Below, in pieces: positions 42,219-51,387 of a stretch of DNA of 64,000 nt. The DNA is from Eikenella corrodens (GTDB taxonomy: Bacteria; Pseudomonadota; Gammaproteobacteria; Burkholderiales; Neisseriaceae). A program made the translations under genes and the position numbers. Each line of letters begins with the position of its first letter. Positions within the stretch are counted from its first letter, which is position 1. The DNA lies in NCBI RefSeq assembly GCF_003990355.1, contig NZ_CP034670.1:1054001-1118000 (forward strand). Direction: 5' to 3'. The notes under the pieces were generated by a model. The model made no database searches, was not told the DNA's origin, and worked only from the letters and a program-made list of their open reading frames with translations.

Positions 42219-43664
42219 ATGAACTGGACTGATCTGAACTTAATCCCCGCCATGCCCGAAATCGTGCTGCTCACGGCATTGTGCGCGGTGCTGCTGGTGG
42301 ATTTGTGGCTGCCGGATGAAAAACGCGGCATCACTGCCGGCCTGGCCATATTGGGCGTGCTGGCCGCTGCGGTTTTTCAGGTAGCCTTATGGCCGGGAGA
42401 ACCGGTGGAAACCTTCAATGCGATGTTTGTGTTGGACGGCATGTCGTATGTGGCCAAGCTCGCGGTTTATGCCGTGGTGCTGGTGTTGTTCGTGGTGTCG
42501 AGAGGCTACCTGAAAGCACGTCAGATTTATAAAGGTGAATTCTATTCGCTCACTATGTTTGCGCTGCTGGGCATGTGCGTGATGGTAAGCGCCAACCATT
42601 TCCTCACCCTGTACATCGGTTTGGAGCTCCTATCGTTGTCGCTGTATGCGCTGATCGCACTGCGCCGCGAGGATACCCGCGCCAGTGAGGCGGCCTTGAA
42701 GTATTTCGTGCTCGGTGCGCTGGCTTCCGGCCTGCTGCTGTATGGCATCTCCATGATTTACGGTGCTACCGGTTCGCTGCTCTTGCCGGAAGTGCTGATG
42801 GCAGGGGTGGGGCAGGCGGCCAATCCGTGGCTGTTGAAGCTTGGGTTGGTATTTGTGGTGGTGGCGGTGGCGTTCAAGCTGGGCGCGGTGCCGTTCCATA
42901 TGTGGGTGCCGGATGTGTATCACGGCTCCAGCACGGCTGTTACCGCGTTGGTGGGCACGGCGCCGAAAATCGCGGCCGCAGTGTTTGCCTTCCGCATTTT
43001 GGTTACCGGCTTGGGCGCGTTGCACACCGATTGGGTGCCGATGCTGAATATGTTGGCACTGGCTTCGCTCTTGGTGGGCAACCTGGCTGCCGTGATGCAG
43101 ACCAATATCAAACGTATGCTGGCCTATTCTACGGTATCGCATATGGGTTTCGTATTGCTGGCGTTTATGGGCGGGCTTGAAGGCTTTAGCGCCGCACTGT
43201 ATTACGCGCTCACCTATGCGCTGATGGCGCTCACCGGCTTCGGCGTGCTGATGTTGCTCTCGCGCGAAGGGCGCGACTGCGAGGAAATCGCCGATTTGGC
43301 AGGCCTGAACCAACGCTATCCTTGGTATGCCTTCCTGATGCTGCTGGTGATGTTCAGTATGGCCGGCATTCCGCCGCTGGCCGGCTTCTATGCCAAATTC
43401 AGCGTGTTGAAAGCATTGGTGGGACAAGGCTTTGTGTGGCCGGCAGTGTTTGCGGTGGTGATGTCGCTGATTGGCGCGTTCTACTACCTGCGCGTGGTGA
43501 AAGTGATGTATATGGACGAGGCCGCCGAGCCGGCACAAGCCCCGGTTATGTGTGTAGGGGGCAGGGTGTTGCTTTCCGCCTGCGCCTTGGCTTTGCTTCT
43601 GTTCGGCCTGATGCCGAGCCTGCTGATGGATTGGTGCGTATATGCGCTGGAAAAAACCTTCTAA
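42219..43664 (+). CDS. nuoN: NADH-quinone oxidoreductase subunit N
   Basis: A 481-residue ND2-type antiporter-like subunit that closes the complex I set. LYIGLELLSLSLYALIAL, VPFHMWVPDVYHGSSTAVTA (20 residues) and NIKRMLAYSTVSHMGFVLLA are diagnostic. Two Eikenella DUS are embedded in the coding sequence and translated as FQVAL (42376) and RGYLKA (42503), the latter in a loop between helices. Confidence 0.96.
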   Translation: MNWTDLNLIPAMPEIVLLTALCAVLLVDLWLPDEKRGITAGLAILGVLAAAVFQVALWPGEPVETFNAMFVLDGMSYVAKLAVYAVVLVLFVVSRGYLKARQIYKGEFYSLTMFALLGMCVMVSANHFLTLYIGLELLSLSLYALIALRREDTRASEAALKYFVLGALASGLLLYGISMIYGATGSLLLPEVLMAGVGQAANPWLLKLGLVFVVVAVAFKLGAVPFHMWVPDVYHGSSTAVTALVGTAPKIAAAVFAFRILVTGLGALHTDWVPMLNMLALASLLVGNLAAVMQTNIKRMLAYSTVSHMGFVLLAFMGGLEGFSAALYYALTYALMALTGFGVLMLLSREGRDCEEIADLAGLNQRYPWYAFLMLLVMFSMAGIPPLAGFYAKFSVLKALVGQGFVWPAVFAVVMSLIGAFYYLRVVKVMYMDEAAEPAQAPVMCVGGRVLLSACALALLLFGLMPSLLMDWCVYALEKTF

Positions 43665-43688
43665 ACCAACATTGGGTAGGGCAGGGCG

Positions 43689-43988
43689 ATGACGGCGGCG
43701 ATGTATCTGCTGCTATTGCTGGCCTTGGTGTGCGCCAACCTGCCGTTTGTTACGGTGCGCTGGTTCGGCCACAAAAGGCTACCTGAAAAACGCTTTATCC
43801 ACCATTTGCCGGAGCTGCTGGCCGGTTTTGCCTTTGTGGCTTTGCTGGCCTATATGCTGGAGGCGCAGGCCGGCAGCGTGCACCGTCAGCATTGGCAGTT
43901 TTATGTGGCGGTGGTGTGCCTTTATTTGGTGCTCGCCTTTCCCGGCTTCGTGCTACGCTATTTTTGGCACGGCCGTAACAGAGAATAG
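43689..43988 (+). CDS. DUF2818 family membrane protein
   Basis: A 99-residue protein with three hydrophobic segments and the DUF2818 pattern (LALVCANLPFVTVRWFG, HHLPELLAGFAFVALLAYML, HWQFYVAVVCLYLVLAFPGF). This family regularly follows nuoN in betaproteobacteria and is suspected to accompany complex I, without proof. It is the last gene of the nuo unit; a DUS hairpin follows. Confidence 0.88.
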   Translation: MTAAMYLLLLLALVCANLPFVTVRWFGHKRLPEKRFIHHLPELLAGFAFVALLAYMLEAQAGSVHRQHWQFYVAVVCLYLVLAFPGFVLRYFWHGRNRE

Positions 43989-44008
43989 GGCTGTCCGCCT
44001 TATGCAAT

Positions 44009-44058
44009 AAGGCTACCTGAAAGAAATCCCTCGCTTTAGCAGGGTTTCAGGTAGCCTT
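44009..44058 (+). terminator. Inverted DUS terminator after the nuo operon
   Basis: AAGGCTACCTGAAA and TTTCAGGTAGCCTT enclose an inner hairpin (TCCCTCGCTTTAGCAGGG). It lies 20 bases after the DUF2818 stop. Confidence 0.65.
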
Positions 44059-44092
44059 AAATCATGCCACATCATTTTGTTTTAATTCCGCC

Positions 44093-44121
44093 TTTTCATC
44101 CAGAGGCACACTGCGTATAAT
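44093..44121 (+). promoter_or_regulatory. Putative miaB promoter
   Basis: TTTTCA (44093-44098), a 17-base spacer and TATAAT (44116-44121) lie 60 bases before the miaB start. Confidence 0.4.
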
Positions 44122-44180
44122 GCCGCCTCCGCAAACCATCAGCCCCGCAATTACGGGACACCTGAAAGAAGAACCAAACC

Positions 44181-45506
44181 ATGAAAAAAGTCTTTATCCG
44201 CACCTTCGGCTGCCAAATGAACGAATACGACAGTGACAAAATGCTCGCCGTCCTCGCCGAAGAACATGGCGGCATCGAACAGGTTGCCGAACCCGACAAC
44301 GCCGACATCATCCTCTTCAACACCTGCTCCGTGCGCGAAAAAGCGCAGGAAAAAGTATTTTCCGACCTCGGCCGCGTAAAACCGCTCAAACAGAAAAACC
44401 CCAACCTCATCATCGGCGTGGCAGGCTGCGTCGCCTCGCAGGAAGGCGCGGCGATTATCGAACGCGCGCCTTATGTGGACGTGGTGTTCGGCCCGCAAAC
44501 CCTGCACCGCCTGCCCAAAATGATTATGGACAAAGAAACCACCGGCCTCTCGCAGGTGGACATTTCCTTTCCCGAAATCGAAAAATTCGATCACCTGCCG
44601 CCCGCCCGCGTGGACGGCGGCAGCGCGTTTATCTCCATCATGGAAGGCTGCTCCAAATATTGTAGCTTCTGCGTGGTGCCCTACACGCGCGGCGAAGAAT
44701 TTTCCCGCCCGCTGAACGACGTGCTCACCGAAATTGCCGGCCTAGCACAGCAGGGCGTGAAAGAAATCAATCTGCTGGGGCAAAACGTGAACGCCTATCG
44801 CGGCGAAATGGACAACGGCGAAATCTGCGACTTCGCCACCCTGCTGCGCATCGCCCACGAAATCCCCGGCATCGAACGCCTGCGCTTCACCACCAGCCAC
44901 CCGCGCGAGTTTACCGATGCCATCATCGAATGCTACCGCGACCTGCCCAAGCTGGTGTCGCACCTGCACCTGCCGATTCAAAGCGGTTCAGACCGCGTGC
45001 TGAGCGCGATGAAACGCGGCTACACCGCCTTGGAATACAAATCCATCATCCGCAAACTGCGCGCCATCCGCCCCGATTTGTGCCTGAGCAGCGACTTCAT
45101 TGTCGGCTTCCCCGGCGAAACCGAGCGCGAGTTTGAGCAAACGCTGAAATTGGTGAAAGACATCGCCTTCGATTTGAGCTTCGTCTTCATTTACAGCCTG
45201 CGCCCCGGCACGCCCGCCGCCAACCTGCCGGACGATACGCCGCACGAAGAAAAAGTGCGCCGCTTGGAAGCCTTGAACGAAGTCATCGAAGCCGAAACCG
45301 CCCGCATCAACCAAACTATGCTCGGCACGGTACAGCGCTGCCTGGTGGAAGGTATCTCCAAAAAAGACTCCGACCAGCTCCAAGCCCGCACGGCCAACAA
45401 CCGCGTGGTGAACTTTACCGGTGATGTATCGCTCATCAACCAAATGGTGGAGATCGAAATCACCGAAGCCTTCACCTTCTCGTTACGCGGCGAACTGATG
45501 GAGTAA
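44181..45506 (+). CDS. miaB: tRNA-2-methylthio-N6-dimethylallyladenosine synthase
   Basis: A 441-residue radical-SAM methylthiotransferase that modifies A37 of tRNAs reading UNN codons. Three domains are seen: the N-terminal UPF0004 domain with cluster Cys in TFGCQMNEYDS, FNTCSVREKAQEK and GVAGCVASQ; the radical-SAM motif MEGCSKYCSFCVVPYTRG; and a C-terminal TRAM domain (about 375-438). The length is typical. Confidence 0.96.
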   Translation: MKKVFIRTFGCQMNEYDSDKMLAVLAEEHGGIEQVAEPDNADIILFNTCSVREKAQEKVFSDLGRVKPLKQKNPNLIIGVAGCVASQEGAAIIERAPYVDVVFGPQTLHRLPKMIMDKETTGLSQVDISFPEIEKFDHLPPARVDGGSAFISIMEGCSKYCSFCVVPYTRGEEFSRPLNDVLTEIAGLAQQGVKEINLLGQNVNAYRGEMDNGEICDFATLLRIAHEIPGIERLRFTTSHPREFTDAIIECYRDLPKLVSHLHLPIQSGSDRVLSAMKRGYTALEYKSIIRKLRAIRPDLCLSSDFIVGFPGETEREFEQTLKLVKDIAFDLSFVFIYSLRPGTPAANLPDDTPHEEKVRRLEALNEVIEAETARINQTMLGTVQRCLVEGISKKDSDQLQARTANNRVVNFTGDVSLINQMVEIEITEAFTFSLRGELME

Positions 45507-45510
45507 ATAA

Positions 45511-45554
45511 CAGGCTACCTGAAAAATGTTTGGCGAACGTTTTCAGGTAGCCTG
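45511..45554 (+). terminator. Inverted DUS hairpin after miaB
   Basis: ACAGGCTACCTGAAAA and TTTTCAGGTAGCCTGT flank a 12-base loop that itself can pair, 5 bases after the miaB stop. Confidence 0.65.
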
Positions 45555-45606
45555 TCAGCATTTTAGGCGTACAATCGTGCTTTTCGAGCATGCAGAAAGG
45601 AATAAC

Positions 45607-47097
45607 ATGATGAAATTCAAAACCACCCTGTTAACCGGTATCTTGGCGTTAGCTTGCGGCAGCAGTGCGGCAAAAACCGTCGAAGTCAGCCAAGGGCACG
45701 GCCTCGATTTCCGCACTCAAAACTACACCCGCCAAAGCACCGTAGTAAACGGCCAAACCGTAGCTTATCGTGCCTATGAAAATATCGTGTATGTGGCTAA
45801 TCCGGCCGACAGTGCTTATCAAACCATCAATATCTACATCCCCGAAGCCTATTTCAACGGCGGCAGCATCAACGGCTACACCGCGCAAACCGCGCCCATC
45901 TTCCTGCCCAACCAAATCGGCGGCTATATGCCGGCCAAAGCCGGTGTGCCGGGGCAGGGTGGTTTCGGCCCGCGCAAAGCAGGGCAGGTGGACGCCATGC
46001 AGGCTGCTTTGGCCAGAGGCTATGTGGTGGCCTCGCCCGGCGCGCGCGGCCGCACCGCCGCCACCGGCAAAGCGCCTGCCGCGATTGTTGATTTGAAAGC
46101 AGCCGTGCGTTACCTGCGTTTCAACGATGCAGTGATGGCCGGGGATGCCGAAAAAATCATCTCCAACGGCACCAGCGCGGGCGGGGCTTTATCTGTGTTG
46201 CTCGGTGCCAGCGGCAATCAGGCCGACTACGAGCCCTATCTGCAACAGCTTAGCGCCGCTCCGGCCAAAGACCATATTTTCGCCGTTTCCGCCTATTGCC
46301 CGATTTCCATTCTGGATCATGCCGATGCTGCCTATGAATGGCAGTTTAATGGTGTGAATGACTACCAAAAAATGGATATCTCGATGATCGATTACCATGT
46401 TGAACGCAAATTGGTAAACGGCATGCTCACCAATGAGCAAATCCAAATTTCAGGTAGCCTTAAAGCCCAATTCCCAGCCTATGTGAACAGCCTGCGCCTA
46501 CGCGATCCGCAAGGCCGGGCACTGCGGTTAGACGCGCAGGGTAACGGCAGCTTCAAAAACTATGTTGCCTCCTTCCTGCGCCGCTCGGCCCAAAGCCAGC
46601 TGGATGCAGGCAAAGACTTGAGCAGCCGCAACTGGCTCACTATCCGCAACGGTAAAGTGAGTGCCGTGGACTTTGCTGCCTATGCCCGTGCCGCCGGCCG
46701 TCAGAAAACCCCGCCCGCTTTCGATGCGTTGGATTTGAGCAGCGGCGAAAACCAACTGTTCGGCACCGCTACTACCGACAAACAGCACTTCACCGCCTTC
46801 TCCTACCAACACCGTACCAATGCACAAGCCACCCTGGCCGACCCGCATACCGTGAAGCTGATGAATCCGATGCACTACATCAGCCGCCACACCGCGCCAC
46901 AGCATTGGCGCATCCGCGTTGGCACTGCCGATAGCGATACCTCGCTGGCCATAGCTGCTATCCTCACCGCCAAGCTGCAAAACAGCGGCAAACGGGTGGA
47001 CTTCGCCCTGCCGTGGGACGTGCCGCACAGCGGCGATTACGACTTAGACGAACTGTTTGATTGGATGGATAAAACCGTACGCCGGTCGCGCAGCTAA
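45607..47097 (+). CDS. Exported subtype B tannase-like alpha/beta hydrolase
   Basis: A 496-residue protein. The ATG at 45607 follows AAAGGAATAAC and begins a clear signal peptide (MMKFKTTLLTGILALACGSS-AA). The open frame back to 45526 crosses a DUS and is rejected. The nucleophile is in SNGTSAGGALSV, and the C-terminal WDVPHSGDYDLDELFDWMD supplies the probable catalytic His. The HWRIRVGTADSDTSLAIA block (probable Asp) matches bacterial tannases of subtype B, which hydrolyse gallate esters. Cys17 in LALACGSS might also make it a lipoprotein. The true substrate is unknown. A DUS is translated internally as SGSLK. Confidence 0.75.
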   Translation: MMKFKTTLLTGILALACGSSAAKTVEVSQGHGLDFRTQNYTRQSTVVNGQTVAYRAYENIVYVANPADSAYQTINIYIPEAYFNGGSINGYTAQTAPIFLPNQIGGYMPAKAGVPGQGGFGPRKAGQVDAMQAALARGYVVASPGARGRTAATGKAPAAIVDLKAAVRYLRFNDAVMAGDAEKIISNGTSAGGALSVLLGASGNQADYEPYLQQLSAAPAKDHIFAVSAYCPISILDHADAAYEWQFNGVNDYQKMDISMIDYHVERKLVNGMLTNEQIQISGSLKAQFPAYVNSLRLRDPQGRALRLDAQGNGSFKNYVASFLRRSAQSQLDAGKDLSSRNWLTIRNGKVSAVDFAAYARAAGRQKTPPAFDALDLSSGENQLFGTATTDKQHFTAFSYQHRTNAQATLADPHTVKLMNPMHYISRHTAPQHWRIRVGTADSDTSLAIAAILTAKLQNSGKRVDFALPWDVPHSGDYDLDELFDWMDKTVRRSRS

Positions 47098-47103
47098 CCA
47101 CTG

Positions 47104-47144
47104 AGGCTACCTGAAAAATGTTCGGCAGACATTTCAGGTAGCCT
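47104..47144 (+). terminator. Inverted DUS hairpin
   Basis: AGGCTACCTGAAAAATG and CATTTCAGGTAGCCT pair around TTCGGCAGA, 7 bases after the hydrolase stop, followed by TTTA. Confidence 0.65.
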
Positions 47145-47260
47145 TTATAACGCGTCAAACACAAAGCAAAAGAGACAGAGGCTAGCTGAAAAATTAAACC
47201 GGAGCTTAATCCTGTAAGAAACCTTTATCTCAACCCTTTCCCAACCACACTTGAAACATC

Positions 47261-48598
47261 ATGCAATCCTTTCTAGACCGTTATTTCAAACTTTCCGAAA
47301 ACCAAACCACCATCCGCACCGAGCTGATGGCGGGGCTGACCACCTTCCTCACCATGTGCTACATCGTCGTGGTGAATCCGCACACCCTGTCGCAGGCGGG
47401 GATGGATTTTGGCGCGGTATTTGTGGCTACCTGTATTTCCGCCGCCATCGGCTGCCTGATTATGGGCGCGCTGGCCAACTATCCAATTGCGCTGGCGCCC
47501 GGCATGGGGCTGAATGCCTATTTCACCTTCAGCGTGGTCAAAGGCATGGGCGTGCCGTGGCAGGTGGCGCTGGCGGCGGTGTTTGTGTCCGGCATCATCT
47601 TTATTTTGTTCAGCTTTTTGAAAGTGCGCGAAATGTTGGTGAACGCGCTGCCGATGAGCCTGAAAATGGCGATTGCCGCCGGTATCGGCCTGTTTTTGGC
47701 GCTGATTGCGCTCAAAGGTTCGGGCGTGGTGGTGGGCAATGAGGCCACGCTGGTGCACATGGGCGAATTCCGCCTGCCGGTGGAAGGACAGCCGGGCGTG
47801 TATACGCCGAATTGGCCGATGCTCTTGGCGCTGCTGGGCTTTTTCATTATTGTGGTGCTGGATTATTTCCGCGTGCGCGGCGCCATCATCATCGGCATTT
47901 TGGGCGTTACCCTGCTGGCCGTGCCGCTGGGGCTGACCCGCTTCGAGCGCGTGGTATCGGCCATTCCCAGCATGGCGCCCACCTTTATGCAAATGGATTT
48001 CAACCATCTGTTTTCAGGTAGCCTGATTGCGGTGATTTTCGTCTTTTTCCTGGTGGATTTGTTCGACAGCACCGGCACGCTGGTGGGCGTGGCGCACCGT
48101 GCCGGTCTGTTGGAAAACGGCAAACTGCCGCGCCTGAAAAAAGCCCTGTTTGCCGATTCAGTAGCCATTGTGGCCGGGGCGGCGCTGGGCACTTCCTCCA
48201 CCACGCCCTATGTGGAAAGCGCTTCCGGCGTGGCTGCGGGCGGCCGCACCGGGCTTACCGCCGTTACCGTGGGCGTGCTGATGCTCGCCTGCCTGTGGTT
48301 TTCGCCGCTGGCCGAAGCCGTGCCCGCTTTCGCCACCGCGCCCGCGCTGCTGTATATCGGCATCCACATGATGCGCTCGGCTACCGAAATTGACTGGCAC
48401 GACATGACCGAAGCCGCGCCCGCCTTCCTCACCATGGTGTTTATGCCCTTCTCCTATTCAATTGCCGACGGCATCGCCATGGGCTTCATCAGCTATGCCC
48501 TGGTGAAACTGTGCTGCGGCCGATTCCGCGACGTGCCGCCGATGGTGTGGGGCGTGGCCGTGCTGTGGGCATTGAAATTCTGGTTCTTGGGTGCATAA
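47261..48598 (+). CDS. NCS2 family purine (hypoxanthine/guanine) permease
   Basis: A 445-residue membrane protein with about 12-14 helices, of the AzgA/PbuG branch of the nucleobase-cation symporters. Family markers are ELMAGLTTFLTMCYIVVVNP, ALAPGMGLNAYFTFSVVKG, FFLVDLFDSTGTLVGVA and GTSSTTPYVESASGVAAGGR (20 residues). It imports purine bases with protons. It stands alone. Confidence 0.9.
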   Translation: MQSFLDRYFKLSENQTTIRTELMAGLTTFLTMCYIVVVNPHTLSQAGMDFGAVFVATCISAAIGCLIMGALANYPIALAPGMGLNAYFTFSVVKGMGVPWQVALAAVFVSGIIFILFSFLKVREMLVNALPMSLKMAIAAGIGLFLALIALKGSGVVVGNEATLVHMGEFRLPVEGQPGVYTPNWPMLLALLGFFIIVVLDYFRVRGAIIIGILGVTLLAVPLGLTRFERVVSAIPSMAPTFMQMDFNHLFSGSLIAVIFVFFLVDLFDSTGTLVGVAHRAGLLENGKLPRLKKALFADSVAIVAGAALGTSSTTPYVESASGVAAGGRTGLTAVTVGVLMLACLWFSPLAEAVPAFATAPALLYIGIHMMRSATEIDWHDMTEAAPAFLTMVFMPFSYSIADGIAMGFISYALVKLCCGRFRDVPPMVWGVAVLWALKFWFLGA

Positions 48599-48615
48599 GG
48601 CACATTTGAATAATA

Positions 48616-48651
48616 GAAAAGGCTACCTGAAATCTTTCAGGTAGCCTTTTC
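48616..48651. terminator. Inverted DUS terminator
   Basis: GAAAAGGCTACCTGAAA and TTTCAGGTAGCCTTTTC are nearly contiguous, with A and T runs on the flanks, between the convergent permease and fthC. Confidence 0.75.
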
Positions 48652-48730
48652 TTATCCAATGAACCCAAAGGGTGGGTTTCTTCGGTAATTTTATCGGCAG
48701 CAGGGTTATTTCAATTCATGCTCAAACGTT

Positions 48731-49363
48731 TCATCCCGCGTTGGCTTGCCCTGCCGTATTGATGGCCGTTTCCGACTGTTGTCGGTGGGTTGGGCGGAAA
48801 TGCCGGATACCGTTTTCGCACACCCAGTCGTCCAGCTGCATATCGTGCTTTTCGGCGGGCAGGGTGTCGGTTTCCTGGCAGGCGAAGCCTGCGCCGATTT
48901 TGCGTGGGCAGAGGCGGTGGCGGGTGGCGGCGAGGGTAACGTCATAGTAGCCGCCGCCTTGGCCGAGGCGGTAGCCGCGCCGGTCGATGCCGACTAGGGG
49001 GATGACGATGCCGTGCAGGTTGTGGATGCGGATTTTGCGTCCGGCAAACTGGGGGATGTGCAGCTTGCCCCGGCGTCGTCGTTCGGGGCGGCCCTGCTGC
49101 GGGAAGGGGGTAAACCACAGGCGCAGGCGGCGCGGTTCGATGTAGGGCAGGTAGAGCTTGGTGCCGCGGCGGCGGGCGGCGGCGGTGAGGCTGTCGAGCC
49201 GCAGCTCGCTGCCGATGGGCCAATAAACGGCCAGGCGTTTGCCGCGTTTCAGGTAGCCTTTGAGCAGGCTGTTGATGCGCTTTTCGGCGCGCCGCCGTTC
49301 GTCAGGCGGCAGGCTTTGCCGTTGGCGGCGGAAGTGGCGGCGGAGGTCTTTTTTGCTTGGCAT
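48731..49363 (-). CDS. 5-formyltetrahydrofolate cyclo-ligase
   Basis: A 210-residue enzyme that converts 5-formyl-THF to 5,10-methenyl-THF with ATP. Seen are the N-terminal KKDLRRHFRRQRQSL, the YWPIGSELRL region, and the C-terminal nucleotide/metal block VPLVGIDRRGYRLGQGGGYYD-like sequence (IPLVGIDRRGYRLGQGGGYY). A DUS is translated at the middle as LKGYLKRGK. It sits 6 bases downstream of the antiporter gene and is probably co-transcribed. Confidence 0.9.
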   Translation of the reverse strand: MPSKKDLRRHFRRQRQSLPPDERRRAEKRINSLLKGYLKRGKRLAVYWPIGSELRLDSLTAAARRRGTKLYLPYIEPRRLRLWFTPFPQQGRPERRRRGKLHIPQFAGRKIRIHNLHGIVIPLVGIDRRGYRLGQGGGYYDVTLAATRHRLCPRKIGAGFACQETDTLPAEKHDMQLDDWVCENGIRHFRPTHRQQSETAINTAGQANAG

Positions 49364-49369
49364 GGCGGT

Positions 49370-51250
49370 TTAGGCAAGGCCTTTTTTCAGGCGGGTCCAG
49401 CTTTCGGGGTCTTCCTGCCATTCTACGTTTTCGCCGCGCAGTATGGCCTGCATCATTTTGGCGGTTTCGACGTCGATTTCGCGGGCGGTTTCGAGCAGGG
49501 GCTCGTTGGCAAACACGGGCAGGTCGGGGGTATATTTCTCGGCCATTTTGTCCATTTGGTAGCGGTCGCGGGCGGCGTAGAACTCGCTGAGCTCTTGGGC
49601 TTTTTCGGAGTTGATGCCGAGTTTTTCCAGCGCGAGGCGGCCGCTGCGGATGGCGGCATCTACGGTTTCGCGGATGATGTAGTTGGCGCCGGCATGGTGC
49701 AGGTGGTAGGCGTGGATGCGGTCGTGGGCGCGGGCGATGATGGGCAGGTTGGGATAGTGGCGGTGGACGAATTCCACGATTTCGGTGGACTGCTCGCGGT
49801 TGCCGATGCAGATGATGAGCAGTTTGGCGTGCGCCAGGCCGATGGAGTTGAGCAGTTCGGGGCGGGTGGCGTCGCCGTAGTAGGTTTTGCTGCCGTATTT
49901 GGTGAGGCCTTCCACGGTGTCGGCCTGGTAGTCGATCACGGTGGTGTGGAAGCCGCAGGCGGTGAGCAGGTTGTTGATTTGCTGGCCGAAGCGGCCGTGG
50001 CCGAGCAGGATGACGGGGTTTTCCTCTTCAATCACGTCTTGCGGGCGCTCTTGGTTTTCTTCCACGATGCCGCGCGGGGCAACCACTTTGTCATAGAAGA
50101 TAAACAGGAGCGGGGTGAGCAGCATGGAGAGAGCAACCACCAACGAGATGCGGTCGGCCATGGCGCGCGGCAGAACATGGCTCTGGCGGGCGATGGTAAG
50201 CAGCACAAAGCCGAATTCACCGGCCTGCGCCAGGCTGAGCGCGAGCAGTTTGCTGCCCATGCGCGGCAGGCGGAACAGCAGGCCGAGGATAAAGAGGATG
50301 GTGCCTTTTACCGCCAGCGTGGCCAAGGTGATGGCGGCCACTACCCAAAATTCTTTATACAGCAGGGCGAAATTCATGCCCGCGCCCACGGTGACGAAAA
50401 ACAGCCCTAAAAGCAGGCCTTTGAAGGGCTCGAGGTGGCTTTCCATTTCGTGCCGGTAGGAGCTGTTGGCCAGCGCCACGCCGGCCACGAACGCGCCCAG
50501 AGCAGGGGAGAGGCCGACGAGCGACATCAGCGTGGCAATGCCCACCACCACGGCCAGGGTGAACATGGTGAACATTTCGTTGAGGCGGACTTTGCTGATG
50601 AAGCGGAACATACGCGGCACCAGATAACGCACACCTACGGCAATCAGCAAAATAGCGGCAATGCTCACGGCGGCAAGCACCCAGCCGGGCTGGTCGGCCA
50701 GCAGATTGGTGGTGTTCGGGCCGCTCCGGTGGTGGTGGCTGGCGGCCAAGAGCGGCAAGAGCGCCAGCATCGGGATGGCGGCCACGTCTTGAAACAGCAG
50801 GATGGCAAAGCCTGCCTGCCCGCCGGGCGACTGCATCAGGTTTTTTTCGCTATAGGTTTGCAGCACGATGGCGGTGGAGGAGAGCGCCAGGATACAACCC
50901 ACGGCCACGCCCATCTGCCAGCTTTTGCCGATGGCTATGGTGATGCTGGCAATCGCTGCCACAGAAAGCAGCACCTGCAATCCGCCCAGCCCCAAGAGCT
51001 TATGCCGCAGTTGCCACAGCTTTTGCGGTGCCAGCTCCAAACCAACCAGAAACAGCATCATCACTACGCCGAATTCGGCAACGTGCTGGATGGATTCGGT
51101 TTCTTTGCCGGCAAAACCTAAAACCGGGCCGATGGCGATACCGGCCATCAAATAGCCCAACACCGAACCCAAGCCCAGTTTTTTGGAGACGAGCACGGCG
51201 GCAACGGCGAAAGCCAGGTAGGTAAAGGAGTAAAGCAGGATGGTGGTCAT
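49370..51250 (-). CDS. Monovalent cation:proton antiporter-2 (KefB/KefC-like)
   Basis: A 626-residue CPA2-family protein with about 12 membrane helices (1-385, including FGVVMMLFLVGLELAPQKLW and LALSSTAIVLQTYSEKNLM). A soluble RCK_N (TrkA-N) domain begins VILLGHGRFGQQINNLLTAC and continues through GDATRPELLNSIGL. KefB-like systems exchange K+ for H+ under control of glutathione adducts and NAD(H). No KefG/KefF-type ancillary gene is adjacent. An inverted DUS pair lies at 51295-51336 upstream. Confidence 0.88.
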   Translation of the reverse strand: MTTILLYSFTYLAFAVAAVLVSKKLGLGSVLGYLMAGIAIGPVLGFAGKETESIQHVAEFGVVMMLFLVGLELAPQKLWQLRHKLLGLGGLQVLLSVAAIASITIAIGKSWQMGVAVGCILALSSTAIVLQTYSEKNLMQSPGGQAGFAILLFQDVAAIPMLALLPLLAASHHHRSGPNTTNLLADQPGWVLAAVSIAAILLIAVGVRYLVPRMFRFISKVRLNEMFTMFTLAVVVGIATLMSLVGLSPALGAFVAGVALANSSYRHEMESHLEPFKGLLLGLFFVTVGAGMNFALLYKEFWVVAAITLATLAVKGTILFILGLLFRLPRMGSKLLALSLAQAGEFGFVLLTIARQSHVLPRAMADRISLVVALSMLLTPLLFIFYDKVVAPRGIVEENQERPQDVIEEENPVILLGHGRFGQQINNLLTACGFHTTVIDYQADTVEGLTKYGSKTYYGDATRPELLNSIGLAHAKLLIICIGNREQSTEIVEFVHRHYPNLPIIARAHDRIHAYHLHHAGANYIIRETVDAAIRSGRLALEKLGINSEKAQELSEFYAARDRYQMDKMAEKYTPDLPVFANEPLLETAREIDVETAKMMQAILRGENVEWQEDPESWTRLKKGLA

Positions 51251-51387
51251 GGGCGTATTTTAGGTAAGTGGTTTTTGAAATAAAGGGTTATGGTTTTCAG
51301 GTAGCCTTTTGCCGCAGGAGGGGCTACCTGAAAACAGCGGGCTGGTTTCGGCGAAACCGGCGTATGTTTCTGGCGGCCTGGCGGCAA

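Noticed and set aside
45526..45606. N-terminal extension of the tannase-like gene
   Set aside because: It is translated from an inverted DUS hairpin; the signal peptide and ribosome site place the start at 45607.
48731..49363. 6S RNA next to the formyltetrahydrofolate cyclo-ligase gene
   Set aside because: That linkage is known in other proteobacteria, but the gene here is preceded directly by the antiporter gene with only 6 bases between, and no long hairpin RNA is visible nearby.
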